64,000 nucleotides of DNA from positions 124,432 to 188,431 of the forward strand of contig NZ_QULM01000003.1 in the NCBI RefSeq assembly GCF_003482105.1, read 5' to 3'. Made by a program: the position numbers and the translations under genes. Positions 1 to 11,964 of the stretch are shown here, one piece after another. Within the stretch, counting starts at the first letter, position 1; each line of letters opens with the position of its first letter. The notes beneath the pieces are model-generated. The model was not told where the DNA came from. It saw only the letters and a list, made by a program, of their open reading frames with translations, and did no database searches. The DNA is from Coprococcus sp. OM04-5BH (GTDB lineage: Bacteria; Bacillota; Clostridia; Lachnospirales; Lachnospiraceae).

Positions 1-315
1 TACGAATCAATAGAAGATGCCATTGAGTGCTGGAATGAAGATTATTCCTTCATCGAAGCAGCGGAGGTCACAGGCTATGATGGCGGTTATCCTGTTGTGA
101 GATTTACCATAAATGAAGCTGCAAAGGATCTTGTGAAATCTCCGAAGCACTTCAAGCATATAGCAAGAAGAGCCGAGATGGAGGGAGGAATAGAAGTCGG
201 GGTGTGCACATGCTTTTATGACACCTGCCATATCAGCTATGAATTTCCTTATCTGACCATATGCGGTTACCCGGAGGTTATCCAGAGAGTCCTGAAATAC
301 ATCATCGGCCTGTAA
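1..315 (+). CDS. C-terminal end of an unrecognised protein (partial)
   Basis: The frame is open from the first base of the window and ends at TAA 313-315, giving 104 residues of a longer protein whose start lies outside. The fragment is acidic at first (YESIEDAIECWNED), then has a basic stretch (KSPKHFKHIARR) and a cysteine pair near the end (GVCTCFYDTC). I do not recognise the family. A terminator-like hairpin lies about 105 bases downstream, so it is probably the last gene of its transcript. No function is assigned. Confidence 0.6.
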   Translation, partial: YESIEDAIECWNEDYSFIEAAEVTGYDGGYPVVRFTINEAAKDLVKSPKHFKHIARRAEMEGGIEVGVCTCFYDTCHISYEFPYLTICGYPEVIQRVLKYIIGL

Positions 316-418
316 GATAGCTTGTCACGACGGGGTTAAGATTATATTCATCATGAGTTGAAAATATATGCTCTGAAAATATTTATCCATAATTGTCTTA
401 AATATAATTGAAAACTTT

Positions 419-470
419 AATGCCCTGATACATGGTATATAATCTGCCGGTTCAGGGCATTATTTTTTTA
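419..470 (+). terminator. Rho-independent terminator after the first gene
   Basis: AATGCCCTGA (419-428) pairs exactly with TCAGGGCATT (452-461) across a 23-base loop and runs into TATTTTTTTA. It separates the partial first gene from gpr. The remaining bases between 316 and 553 are A+T-rich and I see nothing else in them. Confidence 0.8.
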
Positions 471-553
471 TGGACAGAAAAACCCAGTAAAACAAACAGA
501 AAATCTCAACACACCCGTACGATGACATAAATTCAAAAAAAGGAAATATTGCT

Positions 554-1525
554 ATGGAAAATGTGAATGATATGAATAATCTTAACAGCATGAAGGTGAG
601 GACAGACCTGGCACTGGAGCTTCGGGAGAAGGTTCAGGGGGATTGCAGCGGTATAAGGGTAAAGACCAGGATCAATCAGGATGACAGCATAAAGACCACA
701 ATAATAGATATTCTCAACAAGAGAGGGGAGGAAGCTCTTGGCAGGAAAAAGGGAAGATACATCACCATAGAAAGTGCTGCCCTCTGTGAGCCTGATATAT
801 CCTATCACAAGGAAATCTGCAGAGAGCTTAAGCTGGGACTGAAATCTATGATAAAGGATCACAAAAATGTGTTGCTTGCAGGTATAGGAAACAGAAACAT
901 AACAGCGGACGCTCTGGGACCTATGGTCATAGACAATATCAGTCCGTCACTCCTGTGTACAGATATGGCAATAGATGTAAGTGCCATCTGTCCCGGAGTT
1001 ATGGCACAGACGGGACTTGAGACCGGAGACATATTAAGAGCAATCGTTAAGGAGAAAAAGGCAGACCTGCTGATCGTATTTGACGCCCTGTCAACCCTTA
1101 GCTGCAACAGACTTAATAAGACCATACAGATCACCGATACCGGTATAAATCCCGGGGCTGGCGTGGGCAACAACAGAAGTGAGATAAGCAGCAAGACCAT
1201 GGGGACAGATGTTATCGCAGTGGGAGTGCCTACTGTCATTGCAGTCCCGGCACTTTTGTCAGACTCCATAGACCGCCTGTTAAATATACTTGACGGAGAA
1301 ATGACAGATAGGAATATTTCAAATGGAAAAGCCCATAATGACCGGAACGAGGGACATATTACATTCACTGAAAATGAAAAGCTTGGCATTGCCTCCATGG
1401 CTGTACCGGAGGAACTTGCTGAGTTTTTTGTGACACCTAAGAATGTGGATGAGATCGTAAAGACAATAAGCTTCACGATTTCCGAAGCTATAAACGATAT
1501 TTTTACTCCGGAACATATAGAATAA
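554..1525 (+). CDS. gpr: GPR germination protease (spore SASP endopeptidase)
   Basis: GPR is the aspartic-type endopeptidase that cleaves small acid-soluble spore proteins during germination, giving amino acids and freeing spore DNA. The 323-residue product shows the family blocks in order: VRTDLALE near residues 15-22, TIES near 73, GIGNRNITADALGP around 112-125, PGVMAQTGLETGD, and TIQITDTGINPGAGVGN. The sequence TDLALE resembles the SASP cleavage site, so autoprocessing of the zymogen is expected between Asp18 and Leu19; this is inferred from the family. A short A+G-rich ribosome site (aaaaaaaggaaa) precedes ATG 554. It lies directly upstream of spoIIP, the gpr-spoIIP-lepA-hemW order common in Firmicutes. 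Forespore (sigma F/G) control is expected from the family, but I found no convincing promoter. Confidence 0.96.
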   Translation: MENVNDMNNLNSMKVRTDLALELREKVQGDCSGIRVKTRINQDDSIKTTIIDILNKRGEEALGRKKGRYITIESAALCEPDISYHKEICRELKLGLKSMIKDHKNVLLAGIGNRNITADALGPMVIDNISPSLLCTDMAIDVSAICPGVMAQTGLETGDILRAIVKEKKADLLIVFDALSTLSCNRLNKTIQITDTGINPGAGVGNNRSEISSKTMGTDVIAVGVPTVIAVPALLSDSIDRLLNILDGEMTDRNISNGKAHNDRNEGHITFTENEKLGIASMAVPEELAEFFVTPKNVDEIVKTISFTISEAINDIFTPEHIE

Positions 1526-1579
1526 AACAAAAAAATATATCTGCTATCAAAATATTAAAGAATATATTCTGCCACCCCG

Positions 1580-1608
1580 GCATATTTCACCCACTCCCAT
1601 CATAAACT
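1580..1608 (+). promoter_or_regulatory. Sigma-E-like promoter for spoIIP
   Basis: GCATATT (1580-1586), a 14-base spacer and CATAAACT (1601-1608) fit the sigma-E consensus (KMATATT, about N14, CATACAnT) with one mismatch in the -10. spoIIP is a sigma-E gene in B. subtilis, and the element sits 36 bases before its start codon. The match and position are seen; use by sigma E is inferred. Confidence 0.6.
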
Positions 1609-1644
1609 GATTGATAAGAACAATGGGGGAATCATGAAGAGACT

Positions 1645-2766
1645 ATGAACAGGCCGGGCAGAAGTAATGCACTAATATTGTTTGTTTTTCTGGTGCTCAG
1701 CACCATAGTATATGCTTATGACTTCCTTACGGATGCCGGTGATAGTGTAGGATATGGTAAGTGTCTTGGGGAAAATATTAATGCACAGAACCAGAGTCTT
1801 ATGATACTTACAGGAACCACCGGGTACGTACCAGGGACAGCTTCAACCGACGGTGGATACGGACAATCTGTTTCTGAAAGCACCGGGGCAGAAAACGACG
1901 AGGCATCCGGAGCATCCATAACAGCCGGAGTCTCAGGGGATGGAACCATGCTTTCAGATGTGCCTGTGAATCTTATGGACATAAAAGGCATAAAAAACAT
2001 GAACCTGGCAGGAAACCTTACAGACTATAACATCCTTACTACAGAATATTACAATATCGACAGCAAGACCTATATCTCAAAGAATGAGTTAAACGGAGAG
2101 TATCTGGCGGGAAAGGACATGTCCATAGATATGTCTGAGAATGGGTATCAGGTGCTTATATATCACACCCACGCCAGCGAAGCATTTGCAGATTCGGACG
2201 GCAGTATTGAGGACACCATTGTAGGCACCGGGGAATACCTGGCGGAACTTTTGAATAAAAGATACGGGATAAATGTGTACCATGACACTACCGTGTACGA
2301 CATGGCAGGAGGAACCCTGGACAGGAGTCTGGCATATGATTATGCAAGGGAGGGAGTGAAGAAGATATTGGAGGAGCACCCGGAGATAAGCGTGGTCATT
2401 GACCTTCACAGGGATGGCGTGGCAGATGACGTCCATCTGGTTACAGAGGTAAATGGCAAGCCTACCGCCAGGATAATGTTCTTAAACGGTATAAGCCGTA
2501 CCAGGGAACAAGGTAACCTTGACTATCTGAAGAATACATATATCGAGGATAATTTAGCCTTCAGTCTTCAGCTTTTCCTTACAGCCAAGGCCAATTACGG
2601 AGACTACATGAGGAAGCTTATGGTGAAGAGCTACAGGTACAATCTTGACCTCAGGGGACGATCACTTCTTGTGGAGGCAGGTGCCCAGACAAATACCTGT
2701 GAGGAGGCGAAGAATGCCATGGAACCCCTTGCCGCCGTGCTATACAAGGTATTGAGCGGAGAGTAA
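1645..2766 (+). CDS. spoIIP: SpoIIP, peptidoglycan amidase/endopeptidase of the engulfment machine
   Basis: SpoIIP works with SpoIID and SpoIIM to remodel septal peptidoglycan so that the mother cell can engulf the forespore. The product has 373 residues: an N-terminal membrane segment (about residues 8-25), a long Gly/Ser/Thr-rich linker (about 45-120), then the catalytic domain with YHTHASEAF around residue 173 and VIDLHRDGV around 252, whose His and Glu residues match the zinc site of the amidase family, and [11 protein letters not shown] near the end. The start is not clean: the best purine run (GGGGGA, 1625-1630) is 14 bases from ATG 1645, and a four-codon frame (ATG 1634, MKRL, stop) overlaps the start. 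lepA follows after 41 bases. Confidence 0.95.
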   Translation: MNRPGRSNALILFVFLVLSTIVYAYDFLTDAGDSVGYGKCLGENINAQNQSLMILTGTTGYVPGTASTDGGYGQSVSESTGAENDEASGASITAGVSGDGTMLSDVPVNLMDIKGIKNMNLAGNLTDYNILTTEYYNIDSKTYISKNELNGEYLAGKDMSIDMSENGYQVLIYHTHASEAFADSDGSIEDTIVGTGEYLAELLNKRYGINVYHDTTVYDMAGGTLDRSLAYDYAREGVKKILEEHPEISVVIDLHRDGVADDVHLVTEVNGKPTARIMFLNGISRTREQGNLDYLKNTYIEDNLAFSLQLFLTAKANYGDYMRKLMVKSYRYNLDLRGRSLLVEAGAQTNTCEEAKNAMEPLAAVLYKVLSGE

Positions 2767-2807
2767 ATCTGTGCTATAATGAGCCGATAAAACACAGGAG
2801 GACAACG

Positions 2808-4622
2808 ATGGCACACATTGATCAGTCAAAGATAAGAAATTTTTGTATAATTGCACATATAGATCATGGTAAATCCACCCTTGCAGACAGGATCATAGAG
2901 AAGACAGGAACCCTGACAGCAAGAGAGATGCAGAATCAGGTTCTTGACAACATGGATCTTGAGAGGGAGAGAGGAATAACCATAAAGGCACAGTGTGTGC
3001 GTATCATATATAACGCCAAGGATGGCAACGAGTATATATTTAACCTGATCGACACACCGGGACATGTGGATTTTAATTATGAGGTGTCAAGAAGCCTTGC
3101 AGCCTGTGAGGGAGCTATTCTTGTGGTGGACGCCGCCCAGGGAATTGAGGCACAGACCCTTGCAAATGTCTATCTTGCCCTTGATCACGACCTGGACGTA
3201 ATGCCGGTCATCAACAAGATTGATCTGCCTTCTGCCGATCCCGACAGAGTGGTAAGTGAAATAGAGGATGTAATAGGTCTTGAGGCAGCAGACGCCCCAA
3301 GGATATCAGCCAAGAACGGCATAAATATCGAAGAAGTACTGGAGCAGATAGTAACCAAGATACCTGCGCCCGCAGGAGATCCTGAGGCACCTTTAAAGGC
3401 ACTTATATTTGACAGCCTTTACGATTCATACAAAGGCGTTATCATATTCTGCCGACTCTTCGACGGTTCCGTTAAGAGAGGGACGAATATCAGGATGATG
3501 GCAACAGGAGCTGTTGCGGAGGTAGTGGAAGTAGGTATATTCGGAGCAGGAAGATTTGTCCCTTGCGATGAGCTTTCTGCAGGAATGGTTGGATATATCA
3601 CAGCCAGCCTTAAGGACGTAAAGGATACCACAGTGGGTGATACAGTTACAGATAACGACAGACCTACACCGGAGCCAATGCCTGGATACAAGAAAGCCCA
3701 GTCCATGGTGTACTGCGGAATGTATCCGGTAGACGGAGCAAAGTATCCGGATCTCAGGGACGCCCTTATGAAGCTGCAGCTTAACGATGCCTCATTAAGC
3801 TTCGAGCCTGAGACCTCCATAGCCTTAGGCTTTGGATTCAGATGTGGTTTCTTAGGACTGCTTCATCTTGAGATAATACAGGAAAGGCTTGAGAGAGAAT
3901 TTAATCTTGACCTTATAACCACAGCTCCCGGAGTTGTATATAAAGTCCACACAACCGATGGAAATGTCATAGAGCTTACCAATCCGTCTAATCTGCCGGA
4001 TCCTTCAAATATAGAGTATATGGAGGAGCCGTTTGTTGCTGCGGAGATAATGGTCACCACAGAGTATGTGGGAGCCATCATGCAGCTCTGCCAGGAGCGT
4101 AGAGGCGTATATAAGAGCATGGAATACATGGAAGAGACCAGAGCACTTTTAAAGTATGACCTTCCTCTTAACGAGATAATATACGATTTCTTTGATGCAC
4201 TTAAGTCCAGATCCAGAGGCTATGCTTCATTTGACTATGAGCTTAAGGGATATGTACGCTCCAAGCTTGTTAAGATGGATATATTGATAAATAAGGAAGA
4301 GGTGGACGCACTGTCGTTTATCCTCCATGAAGATACAGCCTACGAGAGAGGCAGAAAGATGTGCGAGAAGCTTAAGGATGAGATCCCGAGACATCTCTTC
4401 GAGATACCTATACAGGCAGCCATCGGCGGCAAGGTCATAGCCCGTGAGACGGTAAGGGCAATGAGAAAGGATGTGCTTGCCAAGTGCTACGGCGGTGACA
4501 TAAGCCGTAAGAGAAAGCTTCTGGAGAAACAGAAGGAAGGCAAGAAACGAATGAGACAGGTGGGAAATGTGGAGATTCCGCAGAAGGCATTCATGAGTGT
4601 TCTTAAGTTGGATGAAGAGTAA
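2808..4622 (+). CDS. lepA: LepA / elongation factor 4, ribosome-associated GTPase
   Basis: LepA is a translational GTPase that binds ribosomes and has been linked to back-translocation and 30S assembly. The 604-residue length is typical. GTPase motifs are plain: AHIDHGKS at residues 16-23 (P-loop), RGITIKAQ (switch I), DTPGHVDF (switch II) and NKIDLP. The EF4-specific C-terminus with [18 protein letters not shown] is present. A good ribosome site (AGGAGG) stands before ATG 2808. A 140-base, very A-rich stretch follows before hemW, with no gene and no clear terminator. Confidence 0.98.
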   Translation: MAHIDQSKIRNFCIIAHIDHGKSTLADRIIEKTGTLTAREMQNQVLDNMDLERERGITIKAQCVRIIYNAKDGNEYIFNLIDTPGHVDFNYEVSRSLAACEGAILVVDAAQGIEAQTLANVYLALDHDLDVMPVINKIDLPSADPDRVVSEIEDVIGLEAADAPRISAKNGINIEEVLEQIVTKIPAPAGDPEAPLKALIFDSLYDSYKGVIIFCRLFDGSVKRGTNIRMMATGAVAEVVEVGIFGAGRFVPCDELSAGMVGYITASLKDVKDTTVGDTVTDNDRPTPEPMPGYKKAQSMVYCGMYPVDGAKYPDLRDALMKLQLNDASLSFEPETSIALGFGFRCGFLGLLHLEIIQERLEREFNLDLITTAPGVVYKVHTTDGNVIELTNPSNLPDPSNIEYMEEPFVAAEIMVTTEYVGAIMQLCQERRGVYKSMEYMEETRALLKYDLPLNEIIYDFFDALKSRSRGYASFDYELKGYVRSKLVKMDILINKEEVDALSFILHEDTAYERGRKMCEKLKDEIPRHLFEIPIQAAIGGKVIARETVRAMRKDVLAKCYGGDISRKRKLLEKQKEGKKRMRQVGNVEIPQKAFMSVLKLDEE

Positions 4623-4762
4623 GGCACGCACCATAAAACAGCAGGAACAAAGCAACAGGAACAAAGCACAATAAAAAACGAAATATACAAAAGTAAAAAA
4701 TACAACAAAAAACACACGAAATATATAAAAATACACAGAAGAAGCAGGGGACAGAGACAGAC

Positions 4763-5965
4763 ATGGTAAAGAGGAGACTGGGCATATACATACATATTCC
4801 ATTTTGCGCAAGAAAATGTATTTATTGCGATTTTCTGTCCTTTGGAGTTGATGCCCAGAATTATGTCAACTGGAACGGCCTGAGAAAGGACTACATAAAT
4901 GCCCTCTGCATAGAGCTTCTGTCATGCAAGCATTTAAGGGACAGTTATATAGTTGACACAATATTTATAGGCGGTGGAACTCCGTCTATTCTTATGCCCG
5001 GAGATATAGAGAAGATAATGGATACTCTCAGGTTGGCATTTTCGGTGTCAAAGAACGCAGAGATAACCATAGAAGCCAATCCCGGCACTCTGACAGAGAG
5101 CAAGGCGGCAGAATACATTCATGCAGGTATCAACAGGATAAGCATAGGACTCCAGTCTGCAAATGACGAAGAACTGGCACTTCTCGGAAGGATACACAAT
5201 TACGATCAGTTCCTTGTGTCCTACGATAATGCCAGGGAAGCAGGCTTTGAAAATATCAACATAGACCTTATATCAGCTGTACCGGGACAGACACTACATA
5301 CCTATCTGAACTCCCTTGAGAAGGTGATGAAGCTCAAGCCTGCCCATATATCCGCATACAGCCTGATAGTTGAGGACGGCACGCCTTTGGCAGAAAATGA
5401 CCGCCTGTTAAGGCTGATACCGGATGAGGACACAGACAGAAAGATGTATGAGGCAACCGAGAGACTTCTTATATCAGGAGGCTATAACAGGTATGAGATC
5501 TCAAATTACGCAAGACCGGGCTACGAGTGCCGGCATAATATAAAGTACTGGACTCTCAAAGAGTACATAGGCTTTGGCATAGGTGCGTCATCCTTCTTTA
5601 ATCAGAGGAGATTTTCAAATACACAGGATATGGATGAGTACATCCGCATAATGACAGCTGCGTCAAAATGCGGAAGCTTTGAAGAGGTTTCAGCCTGCGT
5701 GAATAATATAAGACATCTTGATGAGGCGGCAGACACCGGACATCTGATGGAAGAATTTATGTTTCTGGGTCTCCGTATGACAAAAGGAGTGTCTGCATCA
5801 TCATTTCATAAGAAGTTTAACAGATCCATATACGAGGTGTACGGACAGGTCATAGACCGTTATGTAAGCTCCGGACACCTGGTGAATAATAAGGGAATAA
5901 TTTCATTTACAAAAAAAGGCCTGGATGTAAGTAATTCAATTCTTGCAGATTTCCTGCTTGATTAA
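4763..5965 (+). CDS. hemW: HemW-type radical SAM heme chaperone
   Basis: HemW is a radical SAM relative of coproporphyrinogen dehydrogenase that delivers heme to target proteins. The 400-residue product starts with the Cys-X3-Cys-X2-Cys cluster (Cys15, Cys19, Cys22 in FCARKCIYCDF), followed by GGGTPS, the SAM-side motif IEANPGTL, RISIGLQS and the HemW signature HNIKYW. True coproporphyrinogen dehydrogenase HemN has an N-terminal extension that is missing here, so HemW is the better name. It follows lepA, as in many Firmicutes. A hairpin without a T-run (TGCCGGAT/ATCCGGCA, 5973-5992) follows the stop. Confidence 0.93.
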   Translation: MVKRRLGIYIHIPFCARKCIYCDFLSFGVDAQNYVNWNGLRKDYINALCIELLSCKHLRDSYIVDTIFIGGGTPSILMPGDIEKIMDTLRLAFSVSKNAEITIEANPGTLTESKAAEYIHAGINRISIGLQSANDEELALLGRIHNYDQFLVSYDNAREAGFENINIDLISAVPGQTLHTYLNSLEKVMKLKPAHISAYSLIVEDGTPLAENDRLLRLIPDEDTDRKMYEATERLLISGGYNRYEISNYARPGYECRHNIKYWTLKEYIGFGIGASSFFNQRRFSNTQDMDEYIRIMTAASKCGSFEEVSACVNNIRHLDEAADTGHLMEEFMFLGLRMTKGVSASSFHKKFNRSIYEVYGQVIDRYVSSGHLVNNKGIISFTKKGLDVSNSILADFLLD

Positions 5966-6049
5966 CCGGACCTGCCGGATGTATATCCGGCACAAATCCC
6001 CAATACCCTAAAAAGTGCAGAAAATATAATAAAAAATATAATTAAAATG

Positions 6050-6078
6050 TTGACAAAATCACCGGCTGGTGTTAGATT
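6050..6078 (+). promoter_or_regulatory. Vegetative (sigma-A) promoter of the hrcA operon
   Basis: TTGACA (6050-6055) is a perfect -35 box, followed by a 17-base spacer and the -10 box TAGATT (6073-6078). It lies directly upstream of the CIRCE operator, so transcription would begin about at the operator. Confidence 0.8.
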
Positions 6079-6089
6079 AACTTTAGTGG

Positions 6090-6116
6090 TTAGCACTCGG
6101 GCATAATGAGTGCTAA
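6090..6116. promoter_or_regulatory. CIRCE operator (HrcA binding site)
   Basis: TTAGCACTC (6090-6098), nine bases, GAGTGCTAA (6108-6116) is an exact match to the CIRCE inverted repeat, where HrcA binds as repressor. It lies 22 bases before hrcA and just after the -10 box, so HrcA would repress its own operon until heat or misfolded protein titrates GroEL. Confidence 0.98.
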
Positions 6117-6138
6117 CAACATGAAAGGAAATGAGTGA

Positions 6139-7182
6139 ATGGAACTTGACGAGAGAAAAGTCAAAATCCTGAAAGCTATCGTGGCTAATTACCTGGAGAC
6201 AGGCGAACCGGTGGGTTCAAGAACCATATCCAAGTACACAGACCTTAATCTCAGTTCTGCAACAATAAGAAATGAGATGTCTGATCTGGAGGACATGGGT
6301 TATATCTGCCAGCCTCATACTTCCGCAGGAAGGATACCTACAGATGCGGGCTATAGATTTTATGTGGACAGTATCATGGAGGAGAAGCAGGAGGTAGAGA
6401 CACAGAACGGAACATTGCTTGAGAGAGTAGATAAGATAGAGAAAATGCTCAAGCAGGTTGCCAAGGTTCTGGCGGTGAACACCAACTACGCAACACTGGT
6501 AACAATGCCTCAGTACGGCAATACGGTTAAGTTTATACAGTTGTCCAAGGTCAATAACTACAGACTGCTGGCAGTTATAATGGTTGACGGCAACATAGTA
6601 AGGAACAAGCTGATCGACACGGATTACGACTTAAAAGATGATGAGATATTGAAATTTAATATATTGCTCAACACATTCTTACAGGGGGCATCCATTCAGG
6701 ATATTAACCTTGAACTGATACAGACCATGAAGAGTCAGGCAGGAGAATATGCTGAGATACTGGAAGTGATCTTCCAGGGTATTCTTGAAGCCATAAAGGA
6801 AGCTGATGATCTTAAGGTCTATACCAGCGGGGCAACCAACATGCTTAAGTATCCGGAACTTATCAATTCCCAGTCGGCGGAGAAGCTGCTTGGAACCTTC
6901 GAAGACATAGAAGACAAGGAAGAATTTGTCAAGTATGTGGAGGACGCCATATCGGGAGAGGATAAGGATATTCAGATCCATATCGGTGAAGAAAATCAGT
7001 CCGAAGAGCTTAAAGATTGTTCACTTATTACAGCAACCTATAAGATGCCTGAGGGCGCCAAGGGAACTATAGGAATCATAGGACCTAAGAGAATGGACTA
7101 CAAGAAAGTGGTTACCATGCTAAAGAATCTTACAGGTGAGCTTGACGATATATTCAGTGAAAAGGAACAGGAGGACAGATAA
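6139..7182 (+). CDS. hrcA: HrcA, heat-shock repressor
   Basis: HrcA represses class I heat-shock operons at CIRCE sites. The 347-residue product opens with the winged-helix region (DERKVKILKAIVANYLETGEPVG, then SSATIRNEMSDLEDMGYICQPHTSAGRIPT), which is diagnostic, and continues into the GAF-like and dimerisation parts. It is the first gene behind a CIRCE site, as expected for self-repression. AAAGGA (6124-6129) serves as ribosome site for ATG 6139. The stop TAA shares one base with the grpE start codon, so the two genes are translationally coupled. Confidence 0.98.
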   Translation: MELDERKVKILKAIVANYLETGEPVGSRTISKYTDLNLSSATIRNEMSDLEDMGYICQPHTSAGRIPTDAGYRFYVDSIMEEKQEVETQNGTLLERVDKIEKMLKQVAKVLAVNTNYATLVTMPQYGNTVKFIQLSKVNNYRLLAVIMVDGNIVRNKLIDTDYDLKDDEILKFNILLNTFLQGASIQDINLELIQTMKSQAGEYAEILEVIFQGILEAIKEADDLKVYTSGATNMLKYPELINSQSAEKLLGTFEDIEDKEEFVKYVEDAISGEDKDIQIHIGEENQSEELKDCSLITATYKMPEGAKGTIGIIGPKRMDYKKVVTMLKNLTGELDDIFSEKEQEDR

Positions 7183-7838
7183 TGGCTGATAAAGAGTCTA
7201 AGAAAGTAAAAACTGAAGAGAGTGCTTACGATACAATAGTAGGTGAGACTTCAGCGGATATCAAGGAACAGGACGATGCCACAACAGATGTTAATGTGAC
7301 AGAGACTGTGAATGTGCCGGAGGAAGAGGCTGAAGCAGCCAAACCGAAACCTGTGGCAAAAGATAACAGAAGAGGCAGCAAGGCACTCCGTGATGAGAAT
7401 GCAAAGCTCAAGGAACGTGCTAAAGATGCCGAAGAGAAGTACAAGAGACTTCTCGCAGAGTGTGAGAACATCAGACAGAGAAATGAGAAGGAGACAGGCA
7501 AATATTTTGATATAGGTGCCAAGGATGTTCTTCTTAAGCTTCTGCCGGTTGTTGATAATTTTGAAAGAGCCCTTGCAACTGTTTCAGAAGAAGATAAGGA
7601 AAGACCTTTTGAGGCAGGCATGGAGAAGATATACAGAGGATTCCTGACATATCTTGAGTCCGTTGGTGTAACACCAATGAACTGTGAAGGGGAACAGTTT
7701 GATCCGACATTCCACAACGCAGTAATGCATGTTGAGGATGAGAGCCTTGGAGAGAATGTGATCCTTGAGGAGATGCAGAAGGGATATATGTATAAGGATC
7801 AGGTGCTCAGATATAGTATGGTTAAGGTGGCTAACTAA
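7182..7838 (+). CDS. grpE: GrpE, nucleotide exchange factor of DnaK
   Basis: GrpE releases ADP from DnaK and so drives the chaperone cycle. The 218-residue protein has an acidic, disordered N-terminus (about residues 1-60), a long charged helix (about 65-115, LRDENAKLKERAKDAEEKYKRL, with the family motif CENIRQRNEKE) and the C-terminal beta domain ending with GYMYKDQVLRYSMVKV. The ATG overlaps the hrcA stop by one base. dnaK follows after 82 bases; I see no terminator in that gap. Confidence 0.97.
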   Translation: MADKESKKVKTEESAYDTIVGETSADIKEQDDATTDVNVTETVNVPEEEAEAAKPKPVAKDNRRGSKALRDENAKLKERAKDAEEKYKRLLAECENIRQRNEKETGKYFDIGAKDVLLKLLPVVDNFERALATVSEEDKERPFEAGMEKIYRGFLTYLESVGVTPMNCEGEQFDPTFHNAVMHVEDESLGENVILEEMQKGYMYKDQVLRYSMVKVAN

Positions 7839-7908
7839 GGTGGCTGCCCTGACAGTTTTATCAATCAATTAAAATAAAAAATGGAAAAGATTTTGAATTT
7901 CTAAATAG

Positions 7909-9768
<1,860 letters not shown>

Positions 9769-9826
9769 TTGTGACCACTATGATGGTGAGCAGTCTATAG
9801 TATATCGCGTATGAAAGGTGTAAGTT

Positions 9827-10987
9827 ATGGCAGAAACAAAAACAGATTACTATGAGGTCCTTGGTGTTACCAAGGGAGCCTCAGAGGCAGAGATAAAGAA
9901 AGCCTATCGTATAGTAGCCAAGAAATATCATCCGGATGCCAATCCGGGTGATGAGGAGGCTGCTAACAAGTTCAAAGAGGCAGCAGAAGCATATGCAGTT
10001 CTTTCAGATCCTGAGAAACGTGCAAAGTACGATCAGTATGGTCATGCGGCCTTTGATCAGAACGGCGGCGACGGTGGCTTTGGAGGCTTCGGCTTTGACT
10101 TCGCTGATATGGGAGATATCTTTGGAGATATCTTCGGTGATATGTTTGGCGGTGGAAGCAGACAGAGAAATACCACAGGCCCTATGAAGGGGGCAAGTAT
10201 TAAGACAACCATAAGAGTTTCGTTTGAAGAGGCAATCTTCGGAACCCAGAAGGAGCTTGAGCTCCCACTTAAGGATGAGTGTGATGTATGTAAAGGAACA
10301 GGTTCACAGCCTGGACACCAGCCTGAGATATGCAGCAAGTGTAGCGGTAAGGGCCAGATAGTTACAACACAGCAGTCACTCTTCGGCGTTGTTAAGAATA
10401 TCCAGACCTGCCCGGAATGCGGCGGAGAAGGAAAGATAATCAAGTACAAGTGTAGTAACTGTGCAGGTACAGGTTATGTGAAGAGCAAGAAGAAGATTCA
10501 GATTGCTGTTCCACCCGGAGTTGATAACGGAACAAATATCCGTATCAAGGGTAAGGGTGAGCCCGGACGTAACGGCGGTGAAAGAGGAGATCTTCATGTT
10601 ACTATCCTGGTAGACCGTCATCCAAAGTTCCAGAGACAGGATTACAACCTTTATTCATCAGAGCCTATAACATTTACACAGGCAGCTCTCGGCGGTACTA
10701 TCAAGATAAATACCATTGAGGGTGAGATAGATTACCAGATTCCTGCAGGTACTCAGACAGACACAAGGATCAAGCTCAAAGGAAAGGGTGTTCCGAACCT
10801 TAAGAATCCTACCCAGAGAGGCGATCATTATGTAACACTTGTAGTTCAGGTTCCTGAGAATCTTACAGAGGAACAGAAGAACATCCTCAATCAGTATGAA
10901 CAGGCAACTCTTGTAGAGACAAGACCTGCAACAGAGTCAGGCGGTACATTTAACTTCGGAGACCATAAGAGAAGAAAGAAAAAATAG
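9827..10987 (+). CDS. dnaJ: DnaJ (Hsp40) co-chaperone
   Basis: DnaJ delivers clients to DnaK and stimulates its ATPase. The 386-residue product is a full type I DnaJ: J-domain with His-Pro-Asp at residues 35-37, a Gly/Phe-rich linker (about 70-115), four zinc-binding CXXCXGXG repeats ([32 protein letters not shown]) and the C-terminal substrate domains. It lies 58 bases after dnaK. prmA follows after nine bases, so the operon probably runs on. Confidence 0.98.
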   Translation: MAETKTDYYEVLGVTKGASEAEIKKAYRIVAKKYHPDANPGDEEAANKFKEAAEAYAVLSDPEKRAKYDQYGHAAFDQNGGDGGFGGFGFDFADMGDIFGDIFGDMFGGGSRQRNTTGPMKGASIKTTIRVSFEEAIFGTQKELELPLKDECDVCKGTGSQPGHQPEICSKCSGKGQIVTTQQSLFGVVKNIQTCPECGGEGKIIKYKCSNCAGTGYVKSKKKIQIAVPPGVDNGTNIRIKGKGEPGRNGGERGDLHVTILVDRHPKFQRQDYNLYSSEPITFTQAALGGTIKINTIEGEIDYQIPAGTQTDTRIKLKGKGVPNLKNPTQRGDHYVTLVVQVPENLTEEQKNILNQYEQATLVETRPATESGGTFNFGDHKRRKKK

Positions 10988-10996
10988 GTAAAGTAT

Positions 10997-11962
10997 ATGA
11001 AATGGACACAGATCACAGTTGATACAACATGTGAAGCCGTGGACCTTATAAGCGCCTTCCTCACTGAGGAGGGCGTTTTGGGTGTACAGGTGGATGATAA
11101 TACAGCACTTACAGAAGAGGAAATGGCGGAAATTTACGCGGATCTCCCGCCAGATGACGTGAAGGAGGATGACGGAACTGCCAGAGTATCATTCTTCCTT
11201 GATGAGGGACAGAATGAAGAAGAGATAGTAGAGGCAGTTAAGGGCGAGCTTAAGCGTCTTTCAGAGTTCGTAGATGTGGGAATCGGAGAGATACAGGTGT
11301 CTACCACCTGTGACGAAGACTGGATCAACAACTGGAAAGCGTATTTCAAGCCATTCAGGATATATGACAACATAGTCATCAAGCCAACATGGGAAGAGAA
11401 TCCCTCAGATGTAAAGGAAGATGATATAGTTATAGAGATAGACCCGGGAACTGCTTTTGGTACAGGATCCCATGAAACTACAAAGCTTTGCATAGGACAG
11501 CTTAAGAAGCATATGAAGAAGAGAGCAGCAGTCCTTGATGCAGGAAGTGGCAGCGGTATATTGTCATTTATCTGCAATAAGCTCGGTGCGTCCCATGTGT
11601 ATGGCGTGGATATAGATCCTGTGGCAGTTGAGGTTGCCGGAGAGAACAGGGATATCAACAATATACCTGCCGATCAGGTGGAATTTGCCTGTGGCAATAT
11701 ACTGACAGATGATGAATTTGTTGAAAATCTTCAGGGAAGATTTGATGTGGTAGTTGCGAATATTCTGGCTGATGTGATCATACCTCTCTCGGGAAAGGTA
11801 TCAGAGCTTATGAAGGATGACGGAATATTCATATCCTCCGGCATAATAGATATGAAAGAGGATGAAGTCCGTAAGGCTATTCTTGACAATGGACTTAAGA
11901 TAGTGGATACTGTTCACATGAAAGAATGGGTCAGCTTTGTGGCAGTTAAGGACGGGAAATAA
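10997..11962 (+). CDS. prmA: PrmA, ribosomal protein L11 methyltransferase
   Basis: PrmA methylates lysines and the N-terminus of ribosomal protein L11 using S-adenosylmethionine. The 321-residue product has the substrate-recognition N-domain, then the class I methyltransferase core: DPGTAFGTGSHETTKLC, LDAGSGSGILSF (SAM loop, about residue 180), YGVDIDPVAV and NILADVIIPL, all typical of PrmA. It is placed directly after dnaJ and two bases before rsmE, a frequent Firmicutes order. Confidence 0.95.
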   Translation: MKWTQITVDTTCEAVDLISAFLTEEGVLGVQVDDNTALTEEEMAEIYADLPPDDVKEDDGTARVSFFLDEGQNEEEIVEAVKGELKRLSEFVDVGIGEIQVSTTCDEDWINNWKAYFKPFRIYDNIVIKPTWEENPSDVKEDDIVIEIDPGTAFGTGSHETTKLCIGQLKKHMKKRAAVLDAGSGSGILSFICNKLGASHVYGVDIDPVAVEVAGENRDINNIPADQVEFACGNILTDDEFVENLQGRFDVVVANILADVIIPLSGKVSELMKDDGIFISSGIIDMKEDEVRKAILDNGLKIVDTVHMKEWVSFVAVKDGK

Positions 11963-11964
11963 TT

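Noticed and set aside
500..553. Forespore sigma-F/G promoter before gpr (CATAAAT near 522-532)
   Set aside because: A -10-like piece exists but no acceptable -35 at the right distance; the expectation comes only from the family.
4603..4811. Minus-strand reading frames rich in Phe, Leu, Cys and Ser opposite the lepA-hemW gap
   Set aside because: They are read from the complement of an A-rich intergenic stretch and the hemW start, have low complexity, and lack ribosome sites.
5973..5992. Hairpin TGCCGGAT/ATCCGGCA after hemW as a terminator
   Set aside because: The stem is perfect but CAAATCCCC follows instead of a T-run, so it is not listed as a terminator.
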